Origin: Sisyra terminalis | Taxonomy: Eukaryota > Arthropoda > Insecta > Neuroptera > Sisyridae | NCBI GenBank assembly: GCA_958496175.1 | Contig: OY292279.1 | Coordinates: 11,098,001-11,162,000 of the forward strand | DNA: 64,000 nucleotides | Reading direction: 5' to 3' | Part shown: one piece after another, positions 1 through 11,929 of the stretch | Numbering within the stretch: the first letter of the stretch is position 1 | How the letters are laid out: every line of letters starts with the position of its first letter | Position numbers and translations under genes: made by a program | Notes under the pieces: model-generated | What the model saw: only the letters and a program-made list of their open reading frames with translations | What the model was told of the DNA's origin: nothing | Databases searched by the model: none

Positions 1-1977
1 CTGGTCGAGTACAAATCATCAAGTACATAATACATCCTATTAAATTTCGACATGGTGCATCATATTTTTCTTCTGAATTTAAAGCTAAAAAATTTAACTT
101 ATTTTCTAATGGTGTGCTAACGGGATTCTTTCATGTTAAATTTTGCTAGTATTGATTTAATGTATACACTTTGATTTAATCTTATACTGTCATTGTTTCT
201 AATTATCCTTATACCTAAAAACAATTTAACTTCATTCAAATCTACCATCGAAAATTTATTAGTTAAATAGTCTTTAAAACTTTTCATTAACTCGATACTT
301 GCGGTTGCAATTATAAGATCATCAACGTATAGTACTAAATAAATATTTTTATTAATATTTTTTTTTATCTAAGATAAAAATGCATGGATCAACTGCTGAA
401 CTTTTAAAACCTATTTCTTTCAACGTTCGATCGAAAGCTTCATACCAGCATCTAGCTGCTTGTTTTAATCCATACAAAGATTTATTTAATTTACATACTT
501 CGTTGTATTCACCTTTTATGCCTTCTGGAATTTTCATAAAAATTTCCTCTTTTAAATGACCATTTAAAAATGCTGTTTTAACATCCATATGATGAACTAA
601 CAATTTAAATTGATTGGCAAAAGCAAGTATTAGTCGGAAACTAGAAATTCTTGCTACTGGAGCAAACGTTTCATTATAATCTACCAAATATTCTTGACGA
701 AATCCTTTTGCTACTAGACGAGCTTTATACTTTATTGGATTTCCATATTCGTCATTTTTAACTGAAAATACCCACCGACTATCTATTATATTTCTATTTT
801 TCGGTTTTGTCACAATGGTCCAAGTATTGTTAATCATTAATGAGTTTATTTCATCTTGTATAGCATTTTCCCAATTATTTCTATCCGACCTAAATTTAAT
901 TTCATAGTATGAGTGAGGAATATCAGAAATGATCGATTGAGCACACATTAAAGAATCGTTCCAAATTTGAGTATTACTGAAATTAGAAATTTTGTTTTTG
1001 ATTCTTTCACTCCTCCTGCATTCAATTTTTGTTTCATTAATATCGTTTTTATATTTATACTGTAACCCTGGCAGTTTTAATATCAATCCCTTATCACAAC
1101 TGTTATCAGTTTTACCTACTGATTTTTCTTTCTTATCGGTTTTGCCTACCGATTTTGCATTACTATCGGTTTCGCCCACCGATATACCTACATCGGTTTT
1201 GCCTACCGATTTTGCATAACTATCGGTTTCGCCCACCGATATACCTTCATCGGTTTTGCCTACCGATTTTGCATAACTATCGGTTTCGCCGACCGATATA
1301 CCTTCATCGGTTTTGCCTACCGATTTTGCATAACTATCGGTTTCGCCCACCGATATACCTTCATCGGTTTTGCCTACCGATTTTGCATAACTATCGGTTT
1401 CGCCCACCGATATACCTTCATCGGTTTTGCCTACCGATTTTGCATAACTATCGGTTTCGCCCACCGATATACCTTCATCGGTTTTGTCTACCGATTTTTC
1501 AACATTGTTACGTTCATCGTAACTTTGATCTACAGGCCTAGATTTCAAAAAATCAGTTTCATCAAAAATAACATCCCTAGCTATAACAAATTTATTATTT
1601 TCCACATTCCACACCTTATAGCCATTTGGTTCATACCCTACCAGTATTCCTTTCCAAGCTTTAGCTTCAAATTGTGTTTTACTGGTTTTATTATGTACAT
1701 AAACTGTTGAACCAAATACTTTTAAATACTTGACAAGTGGCTTTTTGCTATGCCACATTTCATATGGTGTTTTATCTACATTTAATGCTTTTGTTGGAGT
1801 ACGATTAACTAAATATGTAGCAGTTAAAACTGCTTCACCCCAAAATACCTGTTCTAAACCTGCACAAATTATCATTGAACGAGATTTTTCAACAATTGTT
1901 CTAATCATTCTTTCAGATACACCATTTAATTGTGGGGATCGTGGAACTGTTAAATGAAAACTTATACCTTTCGCTAC
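1..1977 (-). pseudogene. Copia integrase C-terminus - linker - reverse transcriptase
   Basis: In frame with the upstream gag/protease part. It starts with the integrase C-terminus (PQLNGVSER..., conserved in Copia), then VNRTPTKALNVDKTPYE and the VFGSTVYV region. A 19-residue tandem repeat linker follows, and then a Copia-type reverse transcriptase (NIIDSRWVFSVK, KARLVAKGFRQ, FAPVARISSFR, MDVKTAFLNG, LYGLKQAARCWYE). The frame closes with TAA at 352-354. The YVDD active site is readable at about 318-329 but one frame off, followed by more reverse transcriptase sequence down to the window edge with another frame change near 130. The protein is thus broken twice here. The copy is an inactive fossil unless both breaks are sequencing errors. 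Confidence 0.87.
1104..1494 (-). repeat. 57-bp coding minisatellite inside Copia polyprotein
   Basis: On the - strand a 19-residue unit (SVGKTDEGISVGETDSYAK, 57 bp) is repeated about six times almost perfectly, with two partial units at the downstream edge (SVGKTDKKEK, SVGKTDNSC). Each unit is itself two half-repeats starting SVG(K/E)TD. It sits in the variable linker between integrase and reverse transcriptase, and its length is an exact multiple of three per unit. Confidence 0.95.
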
Positions 1978-3717
1978 TCAAAAGGCCTTCATCTCATTTG
2001 ACAAATATTCTCTACCATTATCACAGTATAAATGTACTAATTTTAAATTAAAATGATTTTCACTTTTGGCAATGTAATCTTTGAAAACTGAAAATACGTC
2101 TGACTTATATGATATTAAATATGTCACACAATAATGAGTAAACTCGTCAACAAAAATGACAAAATAATTTTTGCAATTAATCGTAGACGGAGTGATCGGA
2201 CCACATACATCTGAATGTACAATAAATAATGGTCTTTTTACATAATCTTTGTTTTTAGTTTTGTTATACGGTAACCGTGCTTGTTTTCCTTTTATACAAG
2301 CTTCACAAAGATAATTATCAGGAAATATTTTACTAATCTGCTCAAAATCCTCGATCATTCCTTTATTTCTCAGTTCTAGATATTTGTTTTTGCTAATGTG
2401 ACCTAGCCGTTTATGCCATAAATCAAAATTATTCATTTTACTAGTACTACTTTTTGCAAAATTAACTAGGTTAACATTTATGTAAAAATTAACCATAGTA
2501 AAACTGTTAGCATGCTCACCAGTCATAACGACTTTACCATTTTTAATGATTTCAGTACCATTTTTACCAAATATAATAGTCATTCCAGCTCGCTGCATTT
2601 TGGTGACGGACAAAATATTGTACGGCACATCAGGACAAAACAGAACGTCTTCCAATACACCACTACAGCCAGTATTGCTAATGACATCCAACGTTCCTCT
2701 TTTGCTGGAGGTGATGAATTCTCCATTTTTTGCAATGCTAATTTTGATTTCTTGATCCAAATCCATAAATTTACTGGCTAAGTCTTTCCTATTTATAATA
2801 TGATCAGAGGCTCCGGAATCTAAAAGAAAAGTAATTTGGTTGTCATAAGTTTTAGGTTTTAATTTATGAGCTCCAATCATAAAAGCAAATCCTTGGTTTT
2901 CAGTATTTGGCTTCGAATTTATCATTTGCAAAGTCTTCTTGTTCGTAGGATTCTTCAAATGCTTTTTGTAAAAGAAGCATTGGTTCTTCTTATGCCCTTT
3001 ACGCCCACAGAAATAACAATTCACGTTTGAACCATAATTTGGTTTGTTTTTTCGGGGACTGCTCCATTCCTTCTTTCTTCTAGCTTGTTTAACTTTATTC
3101 CAATTTTTATTTGCAAAAGATTGTTGTAGATGAAGAACTTTAGCACTAGTTTCTTGACTATCAGTTATTATTTTGATTTCATGATCTAAAAGTCTTGTTT
3201 TTACAAACTCGATACTTAGATCAGCACTTAAAATGGTTTCAATAGCAGTAATAACACCGTTGTATTCTTTTGGTAAAGTTTGTAATAAATGAGATATTTT
3301 ATCGATTTCACATAATTTAGCTCCCGCAGCAGACAACTCAATCATCAAATTATCAAAAATTTTGAAATGCTCTGTTAATGTAATATCAGGATTTAGTTTT
3401 AAATAAAATAATTGCTTTCTAACAGATAATTGCAGAGCGACACTCTTCCTCTCGTAGATATTGTCCAATTTGTTGAAAATTTCTTTTGCTGAACTTTCAA
3501 AGGCATAATTCAGAAATGTATCGTCCAAGCATTCCGTTATAACATTGATGGCAGTTTTCTCGGCTTTCATCCAATCTTCGGACATCATTTCGGGAGTTTC
3601 ATTAGAAATTACATGAGCAACATTCAATTCCGTTAGGAGTTTCATGATCCTAAATTTCCATACACCATACCGAGTTCCATCAAATGGTTTAATATTTCGA
3701 TTTCTTGAAACTTCCAT
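1978..3717 (-). pseudogene. Copia gag - protease - integrase (N-terminal part of polyprotein)
   Basis: 579 codons from an ATG at 3717 to a TGA at 1978-1980. Visible domains: an N-terminal gag region typical of Copia elements (about residues 8-190, with the conserved KPFDGTRYGVWKF stretch); a CCHC zinc knuckle at 234-247 (C234, C237, H242, C247); the aspartic protease active site DSGASDH from D300; the integrase zinc-binding region with H435/H440 and C470/C473; and the start of the integrase core with D503 and D565. The TGA falls inside the integrase, before the expected catalytic glutamate. The frame stays open beyond it, and the next open stretch (1908-352) is in the same frame. The stop is therefore most simply a point nonsense mutation and not a designed gag/pol boundary. 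Read-through cannot be excluded from sequence alone. Confidence 0.88.
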
Positions 3718-3728
3718 TTTTACGTAAA

Positions 3729-3742
3729 CTGGGCCGATAACC
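3729..3742 (-). other. Copia primer-binding site
   Basis: The - strand reads GGTTATCGGCCCAG directly after the putative 5' LTR. It matches, with one mismatch, the sequence complementary to the anticodon-stem/loop region of initiator methionine tRNA (GGTTATGGGCCCAG). Drosophila copia is known to use a tRNA-iMet fragment in this way. It begins immediately next to the LTR end and 11 bp upstream of the gag ATG. Confidence 0.75.
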
Positions 3743-3963
3743 TGTTAGGAATTGCGCTTGGTTTCAAGAAAAACGAACGATTGGTTTAGTTATTATTTAT
3801 TGAACGATTTTATTGATGGCGAATTTGGTTGATACAATAAACACGTCTGACCAGCAGAATTTATATTTTCATCTATCTATTATTTTTTTGTTATAAATAA
3901 ACATCCATTAACAACCAATGGATAAGCTAACTAGAATTTAGCAATTATATATTTCCATAAAAC
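3743..3963 (-). repeat. probable Copia 5' LTR
   Basis: 221 bp on the - strand, starting TGTTTTATGG and ending CCTAACA directly next to the primer-binding site. It therefore has the TG...CA ends and a short TGTT/AACA inverted terminus. A TATAAATTC sequence lies inside. The inner boundary is fixed by the primer-binding site. The outer boundary is inferred only from the TG dinucleotide, because the partner LTR is outside the window. Confidence 0.55.
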
Positions 3964-4009
3964 ATTTATACAAAGGTCTCTTAGTTTTATTTTTGAATAT
4001 TCCAACAGG

Positions 4010-4405
4010 AGTCAATATTATTATAAAGAAAGAAGAGATTTATGTTATGTTTAAAATGACTGTAATAAAATTTTCCAAATGAAAATCCAGAAATATTTCA
4101 TTGATTCTAATACTGTTATTATTCATAACACCTTTCAGATATTTAAAATAAATACAAGACCTTTTTGCCTCTTAGCCGTCCCTTTTTGCCCTTACTAAGG
4201 GGCAAAAAGAAACAGACGACAAGGCCTAGAAAAAAAATATAAAATGACAAACTTCTATATGGATGATTCCATTAAAAATTAAATTAAACATGGCCAGATA
4301 TTTGTTTGTTTAGTTAGAATAATACATTTCAAATTAATAGGGTTGGTTTTCATAATATAAAACGGAATAGGAAAATTGGACCTTTAAATCCCACCCTACC
4401 CTACT
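4010..4405 (+). mobile_element. right half of the GTAGGG-terminus DNA element (copy 1)
   Basis: This stretch is clearly homologous to 39985-40356 and to the pieces at 25711-25817 and 26055-26115. It ends in CCCACCCTACCCTAC, the right terminal inverted repeat of the family. The left half with its own terminus is missing. The Copia LTR lies about 50 bp to the left, so Copia insertion or deletion probably removed it. Confidence 0.75.
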
Positions 4406-5657
4406 GGAAAATTCTTGTTAAGACTATAAATATAGTTTAATTTTTTTTTGGTCTTTTTAATTCCAGAACCAATTTGTTTTAATTTGTTTCACAATTTGGT
4501 CAAAAGTTTCAGGATTGTTTTATAATCCTTGTAACCTTTATGGAATCCTGAATTGTTTTACACAGTAAAGCAGTATTTTTAACAGTAATACTCAATCATT
4601 GACTTGAAAGTGAAACTTGCACTCAATTATATATATATAATTTTTCTTAATTATTTGAATTACTCAATTAAAACTTAAAGCCGATTAAAACCAACAATTA
4701 CCAACAATTGCAATATTTAAACCACTTAAGTATTTATGACTTTCCCATAATTATCTTCGGCACTGTTACCATTTTTCTTTGTTTCTTTTTTTTTTTTTGA
4801 TAAATACTGTCAATTAATTAAAAGCTCCCTGAAAGCTCTGAAAGAACAAATGGCTGTCCGATGTTGTTTTGTTTTGATTTTCCACAACCCGGTCGGTAAT
4901 TGCACAAAAAGCGCGGACAATTTGAACAATTTTCTCGCACGTTAATTGTAATGATAAATCCGCCTACAGCTTTATGTTCGGAACCTTTGGCTGAAGCCTT
5001 TACAATGCTATTTCTTTGGCTGTCTTCTTTATTGACACGTTTCCAACATAAATAATTGAGAGATACCTAACATTATATCGTTTCGTATAAAATATTCATC
5101 ATCAAGACCTCGTCCCGCCTCGGCCCCCGCGGTTTCCGATCGTCATTACTTGTTTCTCTTGGCCAGCTTAGTATGTATATATATATATATATATATATAT
5201 AGGTATATCAATCTACCCCCCTTTTGTATTGATTTGTAAATGCGTGTTTAAACAATAAATGAAATAAATGGGGGGCTTTTTCGTTCAATTAACCTTTGAG
5301 CTTTTGTTGCATCATTTCAATGGACAAGACAATGGACAAGCTCTTGCATTCTTTGATGCATATTTAATGTACCTAGACCTTTCATGCAGCGTTTCTCAAT
5401 ATCTTTTACTAATTATGATTATGGAGATGAATGATATAATAAAATGTCTTTTGGGATTACGTTTATGAAAAGACCGACAAATTTCGTGAGTACAAAACCG
5501 ATTTTTTGTATGAATAACTTTGGGTTACTCATGGAATTGATTATATAATTTTATGTGGACTCATGGATACCTTTTGGCCGCCACGTGGCTCCTATTCTAC
5601 TAGCGATTACTCTAAAAAAGGTTTTCCACAATCTTGTTTCCAAAATTGCATCTCTAA
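4406..5657. other. non-coding stretch, no gene seen
   Basis: AT-rich DNA with no supported gene. It contains a short GC-richer patch at about 5105-5150 and a (TA)n run at 5175-5201. The open frames here have no recognisable protein similarity. Confidence 0.6.
5175..5201. repeat. (TA)n microsatellite
   Basis: Uninterrupted TA dinucleotide run of about 27 bp. Confidence 0.95.
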
Positions 5658-7085
5658 TAGACTGGGCCAAAGGCCTTTTTTTGAGAAGTAAATCGAAAAT
5701 ATTGTTCAAGGTGACAAAAAAAAGAAATATCGGGAAGGTTTGAGTCCTTAATATTAATATTAAGAGGTCTATCATCTTTAATTTCGATTTTTTATTTGTG
5801 CTTTGATTTTTGCGTCAATGTTGTCTAACTATCAAGGTAAAAAAAATCATCTGCACATATTTTAATAGAAAATTAAATTTTCTACAAAAAAGGTCTCTTT
5901 GAAAATTTTTGTCAGACACGCCGTTTCCGAATAATCAAACTTCAGACATTGATATAATTTTTAGATTTATCTTCTTTATTTTACTTTCTTTATATATTTA
6001 TAGAAAATTAAATTTCCTACAAAACACTTATCTTTGAAAATTTTTGCCAGACCCACCGTTTCGGAATAATCAAGCTTCAGACATTGAAATAATTTTTAGA
6101 TTTATCTTCTTTGTTTTGGAATTTTGTAACTAACGAACAAATAAATATGTAGAAATGAACAATATATATTCTTAAAGGGAATTTAATGCTCTACAAAAAA
6201 GGTCCTTTAACGTTTTTACATAAAATCACTTTTTGAAAAGTTATTCACAATTAAAGTTGAAGGAAAAATTAAATTATTGTTTTTTTCGTTGTTGAACCAA
6301 TTTTGAAAGATTGATTTTATGTAAACACGTTAAAAAACCTTTTTTGTAGAGCATTAATAAAAAATTAAATTTCCTACGAAAAACATTTCTTTGAAAGTTT
6401 CTGCCAGACACGCCGTTTCCGAATAATCAAGCCTTAAACATTGATATAATTTTTAGATTTATCTTCTTTATTTTGGAATTTTGTAACTAACGAACAAATA
6501 AATACATAGAAATGAACAATATAGATTCTTGAAGGAAATTTATTGCTCTACAAAAAAGATCTCTTAACGTTTTTACATAAAATCACTGTTTCAAAATTGG
6601 TTTAACAACGGAAAAAACAATAATTTAATTTTCCTTCAACTTTAATTGTGAATAACTTTTCAAAAGTAATTTTATGTAAAAATGTTAAGGAACCTTTTTT
6701 TGTAGAGCATTAAATTCCCTTCAAGACTATATTGTTCGTTTCTATATATTTATTTGTTCGTTAGTTACAAAATTCCAAAATAAGGAAGATAAATCTAAAA
6801 ATTATATCAATGTCTGATGGTCTGAAGTTTGATTATTCCGAAACGGCGTGTCTGCCAAAAATTTTCAGGGACCTTTTTTGTAGGAAATTTAATTTTCTAT
6901 AAATATATGTGCAGATGAATTTTTTACCTTAAGCACAAATAAAAATCGAAATTAAAGATGATAGACCTCTTAATATTAAAGACTCAAACCTTCCCGATAT
7001 TTTTTTTTTTGTTACCTTGAACAATATTTTCGATACTTTTCAAAAAAAAAAAAAAAAATGTAGTCGATTTTTTTGGTCCAGTTTA
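5658..7085. mobile_element. foldback (long inverted repeat) DNA element, copy 1
   Basis: The left end is TAGACTGGGCC and the right end, read on the other strand, is TAAACTGGACC. Inverted arms of several hundred bp follow, for example AATATTGTTCAAGGTGAC on the left and GTTACCTTGAACAATATT on the right. The element is flanked by a perfect 8-bp direct repeat ATCTCTAA (5650-5657 and 7086-7093), the target-site duplication. The interior contains further repeated modules built around CTACAAAAAA, a stretch with CCGTTTCCGAATAATCAA, and AACGAACAAATAAATA, in both orientations. No protein is encoded. An 8-bp duplication fits hAT-like (or P-like) transposition. The terminal sequence does not let me choose. 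Confidence 0.9.
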
Positions 7086-7093
7086 ATCTCTAA

Positions 7094-10000
7094 TCAACAA
7101 ATTTTTCATAAGTAAGTGAATTTTCTTCTGGAAAGTGTACGTTGATCCTTTTTGGAGTAATAACATCGATTTTTAATCGATTTTTTTTGAGGATCAATTC
7201 AAAGATCGAATTTCCGTTGTATTTATTCTCCATAGTTTAAAGTTTTGGAAATGCAGTGATATCAATTTCTGTTCTAGCGCACAATACTAACGCCCCCCGT
7301 TGTGTTCATAAGGTCCACCATGAATGCACAATAAAAGATTAATGATCTTGAATTCTTTTGTACGGCCATCATCAACGGCCAGGACATGAAGATCCGAAGA
7401 ATTTCCTCGCTCGTTTTCTCCGTGCCTTTTTGCGAATTATGCATTTTTTTTTGCGTATGTGCATATTACAAGCACTTGCATTCGGCCGTGTGCATTTGTT
7501 TTATGTTTGGTATGCGTAAATAATAATAAAAGGATTTTCACGGCAGGCGCCCCATTCAGGCCCCCATTCAACCAATGTTTAATGTCAAACGAAATAAATT
7601 ATCGCCATTGTAATAGGACATGTTTAGTTGTACCAAATGGGACGGGGGGTGAGGGGATGCGAGAGGGAGTACTTAGGCATTTTATATGCTCACTTAACGT
7701 TTATTATTGCCTTTTTTTATTGCCGGCCTTTATGGGGACCTTATTGGAATGTTTCTTCGGATCGAACAATTCTTCGGCCAGCAAAATATTTAACATATGC
7801 TGCTCCGGTAAAATGTTTCGCTATTTTTTTAAACTATATCTATGTATGGGTACCCAGCGACTTGGTGGCTATTATTTTGGCGGAAATTGCCTTTTATTTG
7901 ACTATTATAATTTGATTCCACTTTTAGCGATAATTTCAGTAATATTCGGACAATGACTGGCCGTTAAAAAAGGCCTTTTGTGCTATAAAATCAGGCAAAT
8001 GTTTACGTTTTTGATTTTTAGTAGTAAAAATAATTATAAATGAAATTCCTATAAAAGAATAGAAACATTTAAATGGCTCGATAATTTCGAAAACGTATTT
8101 GAGTAGTTTATAACAAAATAAAAAGTACCACTTATACATCAAAGTTGTGCATTTGTGCAGCGAGAAAATTGATCCCCGGACAATTGGTCCTTTGAGAATT
8201 AATTACTTTTTTTGGGAGATATTTGACCAGCGAATATTTTGTCAGAGGATCAAGTATCTCGAAACCGCGAAAAAATGCATTTTTGATATATAATTTTGAG
8301 GTGATTAGTGAAATTTGACTTTTTCGCAAAAAATGCAGGAAAATCGTTCAATTTTTGTTACTGGAGGGAATTTTTGAAATCTCTGATCACGAATAAAATA
8401 TGCATTAAGTTTGTAAATGTATTTGGTGACCCAGAAACCAGAATCTCTTGGAGTTTTACCAAATTCTGCGCCACAATCTGATAAAAAATTTGGAATCACT
8501 AATTACTAAAATTCCCTCAAAACCTATACTGATATAATAGTTTTCTCACTATATGGTTGCAATATATGTATACCGCTACTTATACGGTATAAGTACCTTA
8601 TACTGGTACCATAGTTTTCCCACTTTACCCAGCTGAAAGTCTTTGAGAAGTCTACGAATGTGAGATTCACTTTTATATGGAAATCTCTTGATTGCTTCAC
8701 AGTAGGGCTCACATGTGTGTCGAGGGGGTGGAAGAGGGGTAGGAGGAGAAACTTGTATCCACTCTTGGATATCAAACATGAAGGTCTGCGGCCCTTTACG
8801 TACTAATAAGGTCTTTGGTGACTCTAAGGCTTATAGAAAATTTGCTCGATACAAGAATCGAATCCAAAGTGGTCACCTCTATAAGTGGTAGATGTTGGGT
8901 TAATAATTATAAAAATGGTACATAAAGAGGTATTGTTGGTCACTAAAGTCTAAATTTTGAAGTCTGGCTTTGGATTTTTTTTTGCTTTAAAAGGCTGTGG
9001 TAGGAAAAAGTTTTAGAAGTATTCTTTTAATGGATTAAAACCCAGAGTTTAGAATCACATAAAACTTGACATATTGCTTACAACGCCATCTCTATTTGTC
9101 GGACGAAATCTTTTATTTCTTGGAATCCAAGTCTAGAAGAATAGAGACACCCCTTTGTTTGGTTTTTTTCTTCAAATCATTGAGATAATTTCATGAAAAA
9201 AATCATCCATTAAACCATGGTTGCAAATTTTAAAAATCCCATCTTAGTTCCTCTTGCTTCGTAAAAAATGCACAGAAATTTCGAAAAAATAGGAAACTAT
9301 TGTTTAATGGATGCTCTTAACTTAACTTGTTTTTTTTTCGTGTTTAAGGGTTGTAAGTTTTCACCCCAAGATCTTCTTAGATTCAAGATCCTTAATTTGT
9401 GCAGGTTGTATATTTTGTGCTCTTTTTCGCATTTCGAAGAACTATCTATTGTTAAGGGGTATGTATGGTTGGGATATACATGGTTGTTAGTATGATTAGA
9501 AATGCAACATTGCTCATACAAGTTATGAAGGATATATCCATGTTTAAAAAAATCGATGCATCGTTTGAATTCCTAAGTATGATATTAGCAGCTACCATGA
9601 TTCCAGAAGATATTTCTACGTTTCTTGACTTTTTTCTTCAATCAACAATTGTCTGGTATTTCCTATTGTACAATACAAGTGTTATATTGAACACTTCATC
9701 ACCAGAGATATGAACTAACCGAATATCATAACATGCTACCATTTATGGTAGCAGATATTTTTTAATGGCCACTTAAGTGTAATAATTCAAGTGATCATTT
9801 GATCTTTAAGTGTCATAATCATAACGATTTCAATGGGATACCATTGCAGAATACTTAATTTCTGTTTTCGATTCTTTTTTATTTGTTTATTGATGATATG
9901 TGTGTTTAATATTACGATTGTGAATATGTTTAGAAATTGGTTATACGTCCGTCCTTCAGTATAATTGGTTTATATTGAAATGAACCGCTAATGATGACGA

Positions 10001-11859
10001 ATAAAGGGTTAAAGATTTATCAAAACGCGGTCGTTATGTGGTGATCAAATCGCCAATTTACTGCGGTGAAAGTTTTCTGCTCAGCCTCCTACAATACGTT
10101 CAAGTATCTCTATGATAACGTTTTGTTTTTTTTTTTTGTTGTTGTTACGGCATTCTCTTGTTTCGTTTCGAATGAGCCAATCGAAATGGACGCAGAATAG
10201 AGAGAAACAAATGAACTGAGCATTTCGTTTTAATTTCGTTTTTCATAACAATATGGGAATGGGCTTGGCAGCAACAATTTGCTCGAGTGGTATCTTTGTC
10301 GTTCTACCGGCCACCGGAGCGATAATCGCCTCCTTTTTTCGCCATCGACTTTTTATTGTAAATTTTATTGTACTTATAAATACACACATAATACATATTA
10401 CATATATAGAGGTTAGAATTTATCCTACATCATAACTTATATGATTGCAAATATCTGAAAAACCAGTTTTTCTGGGACTTTGCCAACCAAGTATGCTTAC
10501 CTACTATTATAAGTGAGCTTAGCGCCTGAGAGGCGTTGCAATTGTTTTTTTTAGTTATTTATTTGTTTGTCAACGACTTTTGTTTTGTTCGTATATCATT
10601 TGTTTTGAGTGAAGTTTCACTGTTTTTTTGTGATTAACTGTTTAAAATTTTTTTTTTTTTGAAATTAGCCTTCCAGCAAACGGTCGGTTTGCTTTTGAGT
10701 AATATCCGGAGTATAAGAGAATTGCAACAAGGCCTTTTTCTTTCCGGTTTAAATTTTGTTTTCACATATTAACAAATACACACATGCGCAAAATTAATAT
10801 ATTTCTTTTTTTTTCATTGTTGAATCATAGCTATTTTTTCTAAATCAATTGTTTTCGTTGTTATTTCACCAAACAATTGAAAGTAGATTGAGGAAGTAAA
10901 ATAGAGATAAATAAGAGGAAAAAAATGAAAGTGTTATGTTGTTTCTTGATATGCTTTTGGTTATTTGTTTTTTGCATAATTTTTTTTGTTGTAAAGTGGG
11001 GTGAAGGGGGTTGAGAATTTAATTGAAATGTGACGAAGCACTTTTGAAATATCAAAAAGTAACCTTTTTCGTTGGAAAATTATTTCCGTTGAATTTTCTT
11101 ATGCAAATAAGTAGTAATGTGATTTTTTTTTGAGTAGGAAGTTATGTAGGTTATGTGCAAGCAAAATTAATTATTTTTTTTTTTGGAACAAAGAAAAAGT
11201 TCTTTACGTATGAAATGTCATAAGTTTGTTTCCTTGAAAAATGCTTTGAAAAAAATAATATTTGTATAGTGACTCACGATTTTGGAATTTTTTTGGAGAA
11301 TCCGGCTCGTGGGACCAAGTCGAAGTCTGAATTTTGAAATCATAGACCTGAAAAGAAAAAGATCATAGTTATCATTTGGGAAGAAGAGCAAGTTGGCTAA
11401 AAAAATATATAAAATTTAATGTTTTCATGGCTACTGAGATAATGATTGAACGATAGCTTTAACGAATCAATTATGATTGTGATAAAAAAACGATTGAATC
11501 TCACCGGATGAATTCCAAACTGGTCTGGGATTACAAAATACTCTTCACCTAGTTGGTGAAATCCAATAAAGTAACATTTGTTTGGATACTAGGAAATTAT
11601 GGTACCAACGGTAACAAAGAGGCAAATGGGGTAGCCAAAGAAGGATCTAGTGTGTCATTTATGGGTCCAGAACTAGCTAAGGGAACCAATATATAAATGT
11701 ATACAACACTAAACCGAAAAGCTAAATGAATTTTACCTATAACTACTCAGGAAGCAAATTCTCAAAAGTTATGATAAATAATCTTTTGATAAACCATAGT
11801 AAAATACTTCTAAACTTAGAAAGAGCTCTAAACTATAGCTATAAATACTAAGTCAAGTG
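7094..11859. other. non-coding stretch, no gene seen
   Basis: AT-rich, with many T runs. I see no coding signature despite an open frame of 165 codons at 7459-7956, which has low-complexity, non-conserved-looking sequence. About 8156-8260 carries a short piece (GATATTTGACCAGCGAATAT and neighbours) related to the repeats at 11.9-12.7 kb. A GC-richer patch lies at about 10253-10345. The region is probably intergenic or intronic to the cadherin. Confidence 0.55.
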
Positions 11860-11929
11860 TATGTAGGACATGTGGTGGGATTTATTTCAGAGTTAGACAA
11901 AACCGATTGGAACGAGACATAAAGCTTGG

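Larger units (their letters stand above)
1..3963 (-). mobile_element. Copia-type (Ty1/copia) LTR retrotransposon, 5' part, degenerate
   Basis: The element reads right to left. Going down the - strand it has a probable 5' LTR (3963-3743), a primer-binding site (3742-3729), gag/protease/integrase coding (3717-1978), the rest of integrase and the reverse transcriptase (to about 1), and then the window edge. The order gag, protease, integrase, reverse transcriptase is diagnostic of the Copia superfamily. The copy is not intact: it has an in-frame TGA at 1978-1980, a frameshift just before the catalytic YVDD (about 340-356, beside a T run) and a second frameshift near 130. The 3' LTR, if present, lies outside the window. 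To its right it abuts a half copy of another repeat family (about 4010-4405). I consider the assignment secure. Only the outer LTR boundary is uncertain. Confidence 0.9.

Noticed and set aside
1155..1541. 128-codon + strand open frame with repeated YRFRPPIYLHRFCLPILHN
   Set aside because: It is the antisense shadow of the 57-bp coding minisatellite in the Copia polyprotein.
7459..7956. 165-codon open frame, + strand
   Set aside because: It overlaps another frame of similar length, has no recognisable domain and erratic composition, and lacks splice or promoter support.
8840..8910. Possible tRNA (AATCGAATCC box-B-like phrase)
   Set aside because: No matching box A or cloverleaf can be drawn around it.
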